DNA from: Bacteroidota bacterium
Lineage (GTDB): Bacteria; Bacteroidota; Bacteroidia; Cytophagales; Cytophagaceae
Direction of reading: 5' to 3'
Assembly: GCA_023391415.1 (NCBI GenBank)
Contig: JAEWAY010000028.1
Location: 1 to 59,440 of the forward strand
DNA: 59,440 nucleotides
In this document: piece by piece, positions 41,469 to 50,057 of the stretch
How positions within the stretch are numbered: position 1 is the first letter of the stretch
Layout of the letters: each line of letters opens with the position of its first letter
Notes under the pieces: model-generated
The model's database searches: none
What the model was told of the DNA's origin: nothing
What the model saw: only the letters and a program-made list of their open reading frames with translations
Made by a program: the position numbers and the translations under genes

Positions 41469-42356
41469 TTAATTCATTCCCCAATGGGCTATTTCCGATT
41501 CCGACCACAGATGAGGAAAGAATCGGCGTCCCTGAAATCTCGGATGAAGATATTTCTTCCAGTCGCTTCCTCCTGTGGCGGCTTTTTGTTCCCCTTTCCT
41601 TTCCAGATAAAATTCCGCTGTTCGCAGGTGGACCAGGGGCCATTCTATATTGTATAGGCGATCAAATTGTTTTAGCTCCGTCAGCAGCGCGTCCGAGGGC
41701 GCGTCCATCGCGAGAACCCGCTCTTCCAGCGTCGCTCCCCTGACGCTATCCGCCAACGATGTCAGGTCAGCGAGGTATTTATCTTCAAATAGCTGAAGAG
41801 TAAGTGATTTTTCTCCAGTCTGCCGGTTCAGCCCGGCGTCTTTCCAGTACAGGTCGTGAAAGTAATCCTCCGCGGAGGCGGAGTCGGTGATGTGTTCGCG
41901 GGCTTCCGGCCTGACAAGATTCTTCGGACGGGTACAATAGATTTCGACGAACCGGAACTGCGCGCTCTGAAATCCGCTCGCGGGTGAAAGAGCGCGTCGA
42001 AAGGTGTTGTATTCATCCGGATTCATGCCGTGCTTCATCACGTCAAATGAGTTGATGAGCATGGATACGTAGCGGTTAAGACGAGCCGTCTTGTCGATCC
42101 ATACGCTTTCCGGACGAGGGTCGGAGCTGAGTTGCCTGATTTCGTGCAACATCATTTTCAGGATCAGTTCAGTAACCTGGTGGTAGAGTATGAATACTTC
42201 CTCATCCTTGTAGTCTGTCTTGGGATTTTGCAGAGACAGCAGATCGTCAACCTGGATATAATCCCAATAAGTCACTGGCAGGCTATTGACAGGCGCTTCG
42301 GATTGGATAGATCCGGATTCCATATGGGGCGGAAGGGCGGTGGTTTGACTATTCAT
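41469..42356 (-). CDS. Tryptophan 2,3-dioxygenase family protein
   Basis: The 295-residue protein covers the whole TDO fold. The distal histidine H59 (FILYHQVTELILKMMLHEI), the substrate-carboxylate arginine R135 (SGFQSAQFRFVEIY), the proximal heme ligand H243 (PLVHLRTAEFYLERK) and T261 in ATGGS are all in place, so heme-dependent cleavage of tryptophan to N-formylkynurenine is possible. Kynurenine-pathway partners (kynU, formamidase) are not nearby. It overlaps the upstream membrane-protein gene by 4 bp and precedes ric by 22 bp, an unusual setting under an Rrf2 regulator. Confidence 0.9.
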   Translation of the reverse strand: MNSQTTALPPHMESGSIQSEAPVNSLPVTYWDYIQVDDLLSLQNPKTDYKDEEVFILYHQVTELILKMMLHEIRQLSSDPRPESVWIDKTARLNRYVSMLINSFDVMKHGMNPDEYNTFRRALSPASGFQSAQFRFVEIYCTRPKNLVRPEAREHITDSASAEDYFHDLYWKDAGLNRQTGEKSLTLQLFEDKYLADLTSLADSVRGATLEERVLAMDAPSDALLTELKQFDRLYNIEWPLVHLRTAEFYLERKGEQKAATGGSDWKKYLHPRFQGRRFFPHLWSESEIAHWGMN

Positions 42357-42823
42357 GCTTGTATCCTGGTTTTAAAGAGCGACATGCCAAAGAGACTGAG
42401 ACAGATTATTTTGACCGCTTCTATGGCGACATAATAAAAATGCAGGTTGGAAGGTGGTACGACTCGCCCCTCCATGTGCATGATAGCGCGGATATCGAGT
42501 GATGGCAGCAGCCATATGGTCTGGATACAGAGTAATATCAGAGGTATAAAAAGACCGAGACCCGAAAAGGTCGATACTCGCTGGCGGGAGAGTAGCATGC
42601 CCGCGAACGCGGCGATGACCAGCACCCATTCGACTTTGTTGAGCGCGGCGAATACAAGGCGACCTATACCCAGCCCGAGCGCGAGGGTGATGCCCGGCGC
42701 CCGGAATTTTAACCAGGCTTCCATGAAACTGATGGCGCAGACAAAGCCAATCCATACAAAGACGACGATCAGCGTGACCGGACTTTTCGCGATGGTGGGA
42801 CTGGATGATTCTTTGATATACAT
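42353..42823 (-). CDS. Hypothetical four-span membrane protein
   Basis: The 156-residue protein has four membrane helices (about 18-38, 64-80, 92-110 and 130-148). I see no known domain. The loop MHMEGRVVPPSNLHFYYVAIEA before the last helix has histidine and methionine residues that could bind a metal or heme, but this is speculation. It is the first gene after Rrf2 (48-bp gap) and overlaps the TDO gene by 4 bp (ATGA). The gap contains TTTAAGATATTTTTATC on the minus strand, resembling a half-site of the Rrf2 palindrome. Confidence 0.75.
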   Translation of the reverse strand: MYIKESSSPTIAKSPVTLIVVFVWIGFVCAISFMEAWLKFRAPGITLALGLGIGRLVFAALNKVEWVLVIAAFAGMLLSRQRVSTFSGLGLFIPLILLCIQTIWLLPSLDIRAIMHMEGRVVPPSNLHFYYVAIEAVKIICLSLFGMSLFKTRIQA

Positions 42824-42870
42824 GGTTTTTGATTTTGGATAAAAATATCTTAAATAAGGTTAAATTTTTT

Positions 42871-43305
42871 TTAAGGCTTCAGTACGGTTTTTCCGGATTT
42901 TAATCCCATGGCCAGATCGTAGACGCTGGTAGTTTCCAGCATTTGTTTGAGTTCGGCGCGTACCCGGACAAAGCGGTGATGCGCGGGGCAGGGATAGTCA
43001 TGGCTGCATTCGCTCAGTCCCAGCGCGCAATCCTTGAAAAGTCCGTCTCCGTCCAGCGCGTTGACAATGTCGCTCATGTAGATTTCTTCCATCCGGCGCG
43101 TGTCGATGTCGAAACCTCCATAAGGGCCGGTATGTGAATTGACGATGCGGTGCTTGGTCAGCGTGCCGAGAATCTTGGCCGTATAGGCCTCGGGAGAACC
43201 TGCTCGCGCCGCCACGTCGCCTATTTTAACCCGTCGTCCTTCCATGGATTGGGTAGCGATATAGATGATCGCCTTGATGCCGTGTTTACATGCTTTGGAA
43301 AACAT
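42871..43305 (-). CDS. Rrf2 family transcriptional regulator (NsrR/IscR-like)
   Basis: The 144-residue protein has an N-terminal winged HTH (GIKAIIYIATQSMEGRRVKIGDVAARAGSPEAYTAKILGTLTKHRIV) and the sensing loop with three cysteines C93, C100 and C106 (KDCALGLSECSHDYPCPAHH). The C-x6-C-x5-C pattern is close to that of NsrR and IscR, which hold a [4Fe-4S] or [2Fe-2S] cluster. With a Ric protein in the same unit, NO sensing is the most likely role. A near-perfect 32-bp palindrome at 43343-43374 lies just upstream. Confidence 0.93.
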   Translation of the reverse strand: MFSKACKHGIKAIIYIATQSMEGRRVKIGDVAARAGSPEAYTAKILGTLTKHRIVNSHTGPYGGFDIDTRRMEEIYMSDIVNALDGDGLFKDCALGLSECSHDYPCPAHHRFVRVRAELKQMLETTSVYDLAMGLKSGKTVLKP

Positions 43306-43342
43306 AGTTTCTGATCCTTTCTTACGCTAAGATAGGAATATT

Positions 43343-43374
43343 TTATATTTAAGACAATTTTGTCGTAAATATAA
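43343..43374. promoter_or_regulatory. Rrf2 operator candidate (32-bp palindrome)
   Basis: The two 16-base arms (TTATATTTAAGACAAT and TTTGTCGTAAATATAA) match in 14 of 16 pairs, centred at 43358/43359, 38 bp upstream of the rrf2 start. Length and AT-rich arms are like NsrR-type sites. It should bind the Rrf2 dimer and control the whole operon. The rest of 43306-43613 holds only the terminator at 43531. Confidence 0.75.
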
Positions 43375-43530
43375 TTCGCGAGAAAAATCAGGTTGAAATT
43401 TAATCCCTGGGTGCTTTTGACGCGATGGGACGCTATCGGTTCCGATTCCTTTTCTTCACAGGTTGTTTAGGCTGAAAATCAGGAATGGATTATAGTATGA
43501 TATTGATTCTGAATCAGGGTTTAAATGAAA

Positions 43531-43570
43531 AAAGTTCCGGCCGATAACGAATTATCCAGCCGGAACTTTC
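43531..43570 (-). terminator. Terminator of the T9SS gene
   Basis: AAAGTTCCGGC (43532-43542) is the exact reverse complement of GCCGGAACTTT (43560-43570). On the minus strand six T follow. It lies 43 bp after the gene stop at 43614. Confidence 0.9.
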
Positions 43571-43613
43571 TCATGTCCTCTATCTGATAAAAGCGATCTG
43601 TTTTTATCCGGTT

Positions 43614-45110
43614 TTATTTCTTAAATAGTTTGGCGACCTGTTTTTCTCCAGCGCGCTCCACAATCAGAAAATACAGGCCTGGGTTCAGGCGACTGGTATC
43701 AAACAAACCGGGGGCGATATTCCGCGCCACTGTGTTTCCGTAACAGTCCGTAATAAAAATCGTCGCGTCGTCCGGGGCCTCAATAGTAATTTGCCTGTCA
43801 AACGGATTGGGAGATACGGACCAGCGATTTTGAGCCGGAAGGGCGCGTGTGGATGTGGTAATGCAAAGTTCTTCGCTTTGAAGTGAATCCAGTCCGGTAG
43901 TGCCGTCATAGCAAATCTTGCAACTGTTGAGTTTCGCGGTGCCGCCAGCGACTCCCTGACAGTCTTTTATATTCTCCAGAATATGCACACTACTGTAGCC
44001 AAAAGAAATAATCTGGCCGTTTTCATAGAATACATTTCTTCCGATCTGAGACTGATTTTCTGGGTAGTATGTTTGAGTTAATATCCATTTTGTGTTGATT
44101 TTATTGTAGATATGTATGGCCCCGGAGATCTTGTCCGACGGGTTTCGGGTGTCTTGAGAAACAATAATCAGCATATCTCCTTTGATCAGCACATCGTTGC
44201 CAAAATGTTCACTGCTCCGGGGAGCAGGAGAGATCAGTTCCTGCTGAAGAATCCACGTGTTGTTTACACGTTCATATATAAATACCTTGCCCGCGCCGCT
44301 TAGAGAGGCTTCTTCATGATGTACCGCGAAGTAAGGCGCGCCTACAGCCATCTGATGGTTGTCGTCTACCGACAGAAACTGCCCGAAATAGGTGTCGTAC
44401 GTGGTCACGCCGGTTTCCAATGTCTGGGTATTTACCCATTCGCCGCTGGGCTGTAAGCGGAATTCTTTTACCTTCTGATCGTCAAATTGAAATGACATGG
44501 CGATAAAGGTCGTATCGTCAAAAAATACTTTGATACCGTCTAAACCCCTAAAGTCAGTTTCAGTAATGGTATCACTGATTACCCAGCTACCATGGGGTTG
44601 TCGCTCAAAAATATGAACAAATCTGGGGTAGCCGTTATCGTGCGATATAGTCACCTTGTTCTTGTGGATCGCTATATTTTTGCCACCGTAAAAGCTGAAA
44701 GCGGTAGGATTTTCGAAGACAAACTCTTCCTGCCACAGACCATCGGAGCCTTTACGATAAAAATAAGCTCCCCCGGCTTCCTTTTTTATCAATCCTTTAT
44801 ATACAGCCGTTATGACCGCGTTGCTGTCGTTGACCGCCATAGAGTTGCCAAAGCCCCAGTCTGTACTGATATCGGAAGACTTGTCGGATGGTTTCAGCGT
44901 TTGCTGAAAAATCCAGGCGCCGTCTTCCTGGCGGGTGTATACCTTTACCTCATCCTTTCGGGACTGGCTGAGAAACATGGTATTGCCGTATACCTGCATA
45001 CGCTCGCCCATGCCGGTGTTTTTTTCGAGCTCCTGCATGAGGCCGAAATTGACCTGGCCATAAGCGATAGAGCTCGTTAGCAATAGAAGAAAAAAACAGA
45101 TTTTATTCAT
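43614..45110 (-). CDS. Secreted FG-GAP/beta-propeller-like protein with T9SS sorting domain
   Basis: The 498-residue protein has a signal peptide (MNKICFFLLLLTSSIAYGQ), then repeated blocks of about 50 residues with forms of 'GAWIFQQTLKPSD', 'GLWQEEFVFENP', 'GSWVISDTITETD', 'GEWVNTQTLETG', 'NTWILQQELISP' and 'TKWILTQTYYPEN', each ending an outer blade strand, as in FG-GAP or integrin-like propellers. A small cysteine-bearing linker follows (CQGVAGGTAKLNSCKICYDG, a motif often seen before T9SS tails). The last ~75 residues (VSPNPFDRQITIEAP ... DTSRLNPGLYFLIVERAG) form a type A sorting domain. Export to the surface or medium is expected; the target is unknown. Confidence 0.88.
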   Translation of the reverse strand: MNKICFFLLLLTSSIAYGQVNFGLMQELEKNTGMGERMQVYGNTMFLSQSRKDEVKVYTRQEDGAWIFQQTLKPSDKSSDISTDWGFGNSMAVNDSNAVITAVYKGLIKKEAGGAYFYRKGSDGLWQEEFVFENPTAFSFYGGKNIAIHKNKVTISHDNGYPRFVHIFERQPHGSWVISDTITETDFRGLDGIKVFFDDTTFIAMSFQFDDQKVKEFRLQPSGEWVNTQTLETGVTTYDTYFGQFLSVDDNHQMAVGAPYFAVHHEEASLSGAGKVFIYERVNNTWILQQELISPAPRSSEHFGNDVLIKGDMLIIVSQDTRNPSDKISGAIHIYNKINTKWILTQTYYPENQSQIGRNVFYENGQIISFGYSSVHILENIKDCQGVAGGTAKLNSCKICYDGTTGLDSLQSEELCITTSTRALPAQNRWSVSPNPFDRQITIEAPDDATIFITDCYGNTVARNIAPGLFDTSRLNPGLYFLIVERAGEKQVAKLFKK

Positions 45111-45192
45111 TTGATCGCGCTGTTATTATTAAGTACGCGAAAATAGAACCCGTCCGGATATTATCCTAAGATGGAATATTGATGTTTAAAAA

Positions 45193-45230
45193 AATAAAAA
45201 CGCGTCCGCCTGACCGGACGCGTTTTTATT
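45193..45230. terminator. Bidirectional terminator downstream of ilvD
   Basis: AATAAAAACGCGTCCG (45193-45208) is the exact reverse complement of CGGACGCGTTTTTATT (45215-45230); 16-bp perfect symmetry with T-rich ends on both strands. It lies 27 bp after the ilvD stop and before the T9SS gene. Confidence 0.9.
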
Positions 45231-45256
45231 TTAAAATATACTTTCTCCGTTTTTTA

Positions 45257-46948
45257 TCAGCGGGCTTCATCGGTCACGCATCCTTCGGACGCGCTTTTTA
45301 CCAGTTGGGCGTATTTGAAAAGCGCGCCGTTCCGGACATTCGGCTGGGGCGCGACCCACCGTTCGCGGCGCTTCGCGATGATTGTATCGGCCACTTTTAA
45401 GGTCAACGTATTGTTTACCGCGTCGATCTCAATGATGTCGTTATCTTCTACCAACGCGATTAAGCCGCCTTCAAACGCTTCCGGTGTGATATGCCCGACT
45501 ACGAAACCATGTGTGCCGCCACTAAACCTCCCGTCGGTAATCAATGCTACCGAATCGCCCAATCCCGCGCCGATGATCGCGCCCGTCGGTTTCAGCATTT
45601 CAGGCATACCGGGAGCGCCTTTCGGCCCGATAGACCGGATTACCACTACATCGCCCGCTTTTATTTTACCAGACTGGATGCCTTCGCTGAAATCCGCTTC
45701 ACTGTCAAATACCCGGGCGGGGCCTTCAAAGCGTTCACCTTCCTTACCGGTTATTTTGGCGACACTTCCTTTTTCAGCCAGGTTGCCATACAGGATTTGC
45801 AGGTGTCCGCTTTTCTTCAAAGGCTTTTCGACCGGCAGGATGATTTTTTGCTGGTCAAAATCGAGGTCGCGGGCGTTTTCCAGATTTTCGGCAAGGGTTT
45901 TTCCGGTTACGGTCAGACAGTCTCCGTGCAGCATTCCTTTATTCAGGAGGTATTTCATTACAGCCGGAATACCGCCATGCGCGTGCAGATCGCCCATCAG
46001 ATAGTGGCCGCTGGGCTTGAAATCCGCCAGAAGAGGTACCCGGTCGCTGATTATCTGGAAATCATCCGGTGTCAGTGGCACCTGTACGCTTCTGGCCATC
46101 GCGATCAGGTGAATCACCGCGTTGGTGCTGCCGCCCAGGGCCATGACAACGGTAATCGCGTTCTCAAACGCTTCGCGGGTCATGATATCGCGGGGCTTGA
46201 TATCTTTTTCCAGCAATAGTTTTATGGCGTCGCCGATCGTGTCGCATTCTTTTTTCTTATCGTCACTTACAGCCGGGTTGGAAGATGAATAGGGCAGGCT
46301 CATACCCAGCGCTTCGATGGCGCTCGCCATAGTATTGGCGGTATACATGCCTCCGCAGGCTCCGGCGCCCGGACAGGCGTGCCGGATGATCCCCTTGAAA
46401 TTTTCTTCGGTGATATCGCCGGCGACTTTTTGCCCCCAGGCTTCAAACGCGCTCACGATGTTGAGATCCGCGCCATGATACCGCCCCGCGGCGACGCTGC
46501 CTCCATACAGCATAATCGCCGGACGGTTTAACCGGCCTATGGCGATCAGGCAGCCGGGCATATTTTTGTCGCAACCCGGAATCGCGACGATCGCGTCGTA
46601 GTATTGCGCGCCGGCGTTGGTTTCAATACTATCGGCGATTACATCGCGGCTGACCAGGCTGTAACGCATGCCCGGCGTCCCCATACTGATGCCATCGCTT
46701 ACTCCGGCGGTATAAAAACGCAGGCCTTTAAGCCCCTCGGTTTGGTCAATAGAGTCTCTTACATTGGTCGCCAGATCATTGAGGCGCATATTGCAGGGGT
46801 TGCCATCCCAGCCCATGCTGGCGACGCCTACCTGCGCTTTGTCAAAATCCTCGTCTTTGAAACCGAGGGCGTAATACATGGCTTTCGCTCCGGGTAGTGT
46901 TTCATCCTGGGTTAGTATCCGTGAATACTTGTTAAGAATTGCCGACAT
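45257..46948 (-). CDS. ilvD: Dihydroxy-acid dehydratase
   Basis: The 563-residue protein matches IlvD along its full length. Cluster ligands are C52 (GNPCNMRLNDLA), C126 (PGCDKNMPGC) and the cysteine in CPGAGACGGMYTANTM; ALGGSTNAVIHL and GRFSGGTHGFVVGHI are also conserved. It dehydrates 2,3-dihydroxy-isovalerate and 2,3-dihydroxy-3-methylvalerate in valine and isoleucine synthesis in the cytoplasm. Other ilv/leu genes are not in the window; the gene stands alone between a Crp-type regulator (42 bp upstream) and a strong terminator. Confidence 0.97.
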   Translation of the reverse strand: MSAILNKYSRILTQDETLPGAKAMYYALGFKDEDFDKAQVGVASMGWDGNPCNMRLNDLATNVRDSIDQTEGLKGLRFYTAGVSDGISMGTPGMRYSLVSRDVIADSIETNAGAQYYDAIVAIPGCDKNMPGCLIAIGRLNRPAIMLYGGSVAAGRYHGADLNIVSAFEAWGQKVAGDITEENFKGIIRHACPGAGACGGMYTANTMASAIEALGMSLPYSSSNPAVSDDKKKECDTIGDAIKLLLEKDIKPRDIMTREAFENAITVVMALGGSTNAVIHLIAMARSVQVPLTPDDFQIISDRVPLLADFKPSGHYLMGDLHAHGGIPAVMKYLLNKGMLHGDCLTVTGKTLAENLENARDLDFDQQKIILPVEKPLKKSGHLQILYGNLAEKGSVAKITGKEGERFEGPARVFDSEADFSEGIQSGKIKAGDVVVIRSIGPKGAPGMPEMLKPTGAIIGAGLGDSVALITDGRFSGGTHGFVVGHITPEAFEGGLIALVEDNDIIEIDAVNNTLTLKVADTIIAKRRERWVAPQPNVRNGALFKYAQLVKSASEGCVTDEAR

Positions 46949-46990
46949 GATGTTCGTATTGATTTTGATTGAATGGATTATGCGATTTTT

Positions 46991-47560
46991 TTACCTGCGC
47001 GATTTTAGCCTGCTTAGGGTTTCGGACGAGATATTCAGATAGGCCGCCAGGTTTGAGTTGGACAACCTCTGCACAAGCTCGGGATTGTTTTTCAGAAGAC
47101 TTCGGTAACGCTCCGTAGCGTTTTGCGTCAGCAAGCTGTTGAGTTTCGACGTGATCACCGTCAATCCGTATTCAAGGATATAGATGTACATTTTATCCCA
47201 GGCCGGTATCGCGCGCCTTAAATGAAAAAAGTCGTGATGGGATATGACCAGCAGCTCCGAATTTTCTACCGCCTGAATATATTCCGGAGCCGGTTCCCTT
47301 GAGATAAAGCTGACGATGGAGGTCAGAAACGTGTGCTCGAACGCCATGAAACGGGTCGCGACGCTGTGATCGTCGTTGCTGTAGTACAAACGGAGACAGC
47401 CTTTATTGATGAAAAACAACCGGTCGGCTATCGCGCCTTTGTCCAGTAATAGTTCGTTTTTTTTAACGCTCAGGAGCTTGAAGCGGGAAAGAGCCATGGC
47501 TAGCTGATCTTCATCGAGCGCTGTTTTTTGTCGTATCAGGTCTTCCATGATCATTGTCAT
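46991..47560 (-). CDS. Crp/Fnr family transcriptional regulator
   Basis: The 189-residue protein has the cyclic-nucleotide-binding roll (about 20-120; FFINKGCLRLYYSNDDHSVATRFM) and a C-terminal HTH (SNSNLAAYLNISSETLSRLKSR). The first ATG was used; a second lies three codons later. It belongs to the same short Bacteroidota group as the 938 and 58214 proteins. It is 42 bp upstream of ilvD on the same strand, and an FNR-like box lies 65-78 bp upstream of its own start, pointing to autoregulation. Confidence 0.9.
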   Translation of the reverse strand: MTMIMEDLIRQKTALDEDQLAMALSRFKLLSVKKNELLLDKGAIADRLFFINKGCLRLYYSNDDHSVATRFMAFEHTFLTSIVSFISREPAPEYIQAVENSELLVISHHDFFHLRRAIPAWDKMYIYILEYGLTVITSKLNSLLTQNATERYRSLLKNNPELVQRLSNSNLAAYLNISSETLSRLKSRR

Positions 47561-47594
47561 TGGTGTGTATAATCGAGGTATATTGTTGTTGGTT

Positions 47595-47638
47595 CAAAGT
47601 TGCGGCCAATACTTTTAAAAATCATTGACCCGCGTCAA
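47595..47638 (-). promoter_or_regulatory. FNR-type box and promoter upstream of the crp-like gene
   Basis: TTGACCCGCGTCAA (47625-47638) is a perfect TTGAC-N4-GTCAA inverted repeat, the geometry of Crp/Fnr-family sites. On the minus strand CAACTTTG (47595-47602) approximates a -7 element. The box centre would be about 43 bp upstream of the predicted transcription start, close to the -41.5 position of class II activators. Confidence 0.5.
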
Positions 47639-47781
47639 AATCGGCGGATGTGACCTCCGGAAATTTATTTTAAAAAACGGAGAATTAATCTCCAGGAGGG
47701 AAGGAAAAAACTCACCTTCTCAGCGTTTAGGCTTGTTTGATATGTTCCGAGCATGTATTCACGGAAAAGACTTCAAAAAAA

Positions 47782-48936
47782 CTACATCCCAAGCAATAAA
47801 AAACCACCTATACTGCCCACCAGAATAATGACGACAGTACTCAGCCTTTTCCAGAAAAGGGTCAAGGCGAGGCACACCGCCAGGATTACGGCTCCCTGCC
47901 AATCCTGCATGGATGATGTAAACAAATGAAAGCCTACTACGGCTATGATCGAAATAGAAGCGGCGCTAAGCCCATCCAGAAAAAGTCTTAAGCTTTGGCT
48001 TTTCCGGGCGGACGAGAGTATCCTGTGCAGGAAGAAGGAAATAAAAAAAGAAGGCAGGAAAATACCCACGGTCGCCAATACGCCCCCCGTCGTACCATGG
48101 ATAAGATATCCGGCAAATGTAGCGCTGGACAAGATAGGTCCCGGCGTAATCTGCCCTACGGCTATGGCGTCCATCAATTGCTGGTGGCTTAGCCAGTGAT
48201 TATTCCGTACAAGCGCTTCGTCCATATAGGCAAAAAGCACATAGCCGCTTCCATACAAAACAGCTCCGATCTTCAGGAAAATGAAAAAGAGTTTGCTTTC
48301 TGAAAACTTGGCGCCTATTTGCAAAAAGACGGGCGAAAGGAATATTGGGCCAACTACAGGCAGTTTGTTTTTTGCCACATAGGCGAGATAATTTATCACC
48401 CCCGCGCCTATGATCAATAACACTTCATTCATGCCATAAAGGGCGCCCCCGAACACCAAAAGACAAAGGAAAATCAGGATTTTATCGTTTTTCAACGCGC
48501 CGCGGGAAAGCCTGAAGACCGTTCCGATAACCAACGCCGTCGTGGCCGGCCTAATCCCGAAAATAAAGCTCTGGACATTGGGCAAAGCACTGTATCGCTG
48601 ATAGAAATACCCGAAGAGCAAACAGATCAGCATAGCGGGAAATATATAACAGACTCCCGCTACCACCAGTCCCGGACGACCGGCCCGCTCCTTGCCGCAG
48701 TGCATGACTACTTCAACAGCGTTAGGCCCCGGTATGATGTACGAAGCGCTGAGTACATCCATAAAATGCTGATGGTCTATCCACTTCCGTTTGATCACCA
48801 TTTCATTTTCTATGGTAGCCACCATGCCCGCTATGCCGCCAAATCCTATCGTTCCCAGTTTTAAGCAAGAAAAGGCGATTTGCCCCAGCTTTGTCGTGGT
48901 ACTTTCCATATGAAGTTCGGCGCTTTCGGCTTGCAT
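47782..48936 (-). CDS. chrA: Chromate efflux transporter
   Basis: The 384-residue protein has the two homologous CHR halves: the first with LKLGTIGFGGIAGMVATIENEMVIKRKWI and SYIIPGPNAVEVVMHCGKERAGRPG, the second with LKIGAVLYGSGYVLFAYMDEALV and AVGQITPGPILSSATFAGYLI. About ten to twelve membrane helices are predicted. Full-length ChrA proteins expel chromate by exchange across the inner membrane. It stands alone; about 280 bp upstream and 220 bp downstream have no gene. Confidence 0.92.
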   Translation of the reverse strand: MQAESAELHMESTTTKLGQIAFSCLKLGTIGFGGIAGMVATIENEMVIKRKWIDHQHFMDVLSASYIIPGPNAVEVVMHCGKERAGRPGLVVAGVCYIFPAMLICLLFGYFYQRYSALPNVQSFIFGIRPATTALVIGTVFRLSRGALKNDKILIFLCLLVFGGALYGMNEVLLIIGAGVINYLAYVAKNKLPVVGPIFLSPVFLQIGAKFSESKLFFIFLKIGAVLYGSGYVLFAYMDEALVRNNHWLSHQQLMDAIAVGQITPGPILSSATFAGYLIHGTTGGVLATVGIFLPSFFISFFLHRILSSARKSQSLRLFLDGLSAASISIIAVVGFHLFTSSMQDWQGAVILAVCLALTLFWKRLSTVVIILVGSIGGFLLLGM

Positions 48937-49219
48937 GCTGATAAGCTCAAATTGGACAGCTAAAATTACAACAAACAGGATTATTTCCTACAGTTTCTTC
49001 CGACGAGCAGGACCCAGCGCCATGGAGGAAGTTTATTTTCTTCAAATTGACGTTACTCGCGTGTAGAAACAATACAATCTGTTATTCAATGCTATGAGTT
49101 TTGTACATTGGAGATTGTAGAAGCGACAATACCGAATATGAGTGGAAAAAGCATAAATGCATACCAAATTATTCAGACCTGATAGAAAAATAATTTTCAA
49201 TAAAAACTAAATTTACCTT

Positions 49220-49801
49220 ATGAACATGAAAGCAGAACAGTTTTTTGACAAAGCCGGCAAATGGAAAGAAGAATTCCATTTGTTACGGGAAATTGTCCGT
49301 GAAAACAAATCGCTTGAAGAAGATTATAAATGGATGCACCCTTGTTACACTTTTCAGGGAAAGAATATTGTGCTTATTCATGGGTTTAAAGAATATTGCG
49401 CCTTATTGTTTCATAAAGGAGCTTTAATAAAAGACACCCAAGGCGTTTTAATTCAGCAAACAGAAAATGTACAGTCGGCGAGACAAATCAGATTTACCAA
49501 TACCGAACAAATCATAGCGCGGAGATCCATCATCAAGGATTATATCAAAGAAGCGGTCGAAATTGAAAAATCGGGAAAGAAAGTAGATATGAAAAAGGTG
49601 GCTGACTACCCCGTTCCCGAAGAGTTTCAAAGAACATTAGACGAAGATAAAGCATTGCATAAAGCGTTCTATTCCTTAACACCAGGGCGGCAAAAAGGAT
49701 ATCTGTTTTATTTCAACCAAGCCAGGCAAACTAAAACACGAGAAGCGAGAATTGAAAAATACTATCAGCGTATTTTAGACGGCAAAGGAATTGATGATTG
49801 A
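49220..49801 (+). CDS. YdeI/OmdA-family protein with DUF1801 domain
   Basis: The 193-residue protein has an N-terminal DUF1801-like part (about 25-110; EDYKWMHPCYTFQGKNIVLIHGFKEYCALLFHKGALI) and the C-terminal bacteriocin-protection OmdA motif (about 140-190; VPEEFQRTLDEDKALHKAFYSLTPGRQKGYLFYFNQARQ). YdeI-like proteins confer resistance to cationic peptides in some bacteria by an unclear route. The ATG at 49220 precedes a second in-frame ATG two codons later. No co-transcribed partner is seen. Confidence 0.9.
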   Translation: MNMKAEQFFDKAGKWKEEFHLLREIVRENKSLEEDYKWMHPCYTFQGKNIVLIHGFKEYCALLFHKGALIKDTQGVLIQQTENVQSARQIRFTNTEQIIARRSIIKDYIKEAVEIEKSGKKVDMKKVADYPVPEEFQRTLDEDKALHKAFYSLTPGRQKGYLFYFNQARQTKTREARIEKYYQRILDGKGIDD

Positions 49802-49955
49802 AATAAACGCCACCGTGATTTGATAAATCTATTCCCTAATCAGGAGCGGCCTGTCACGATTCTTTTGAAGGAAGGCAAAATAAAAATAAAGAAGAGACAG
49901 TCCTGTATTTTTCCGGCTTCCGGGTAATTTAAGAGAGCAAATTGAGCCAAATGGT

Positions 49956-49963
49956 TAACTTTG
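49956..49963 (+). promoter_or_regulatory. Promoter -7 element (TAACTTTG)
   Basis: Exact TAnnTTTG match 94 bp before the nucleosidase start at 50058. No clear -33 partner is present. The rest of the 255-bp gap 49802-50057 shows nothing. Confidence 0.35.
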
Positions 49964-50057
49964 TGCCAGAAATTAGCAGGTAGCGGACGAACGTGCTATC
50001 TGGGCTATACTTGTTTGATAAATCCCTTTGTAAAAAGTTTAACATCCGGAAGAACAG

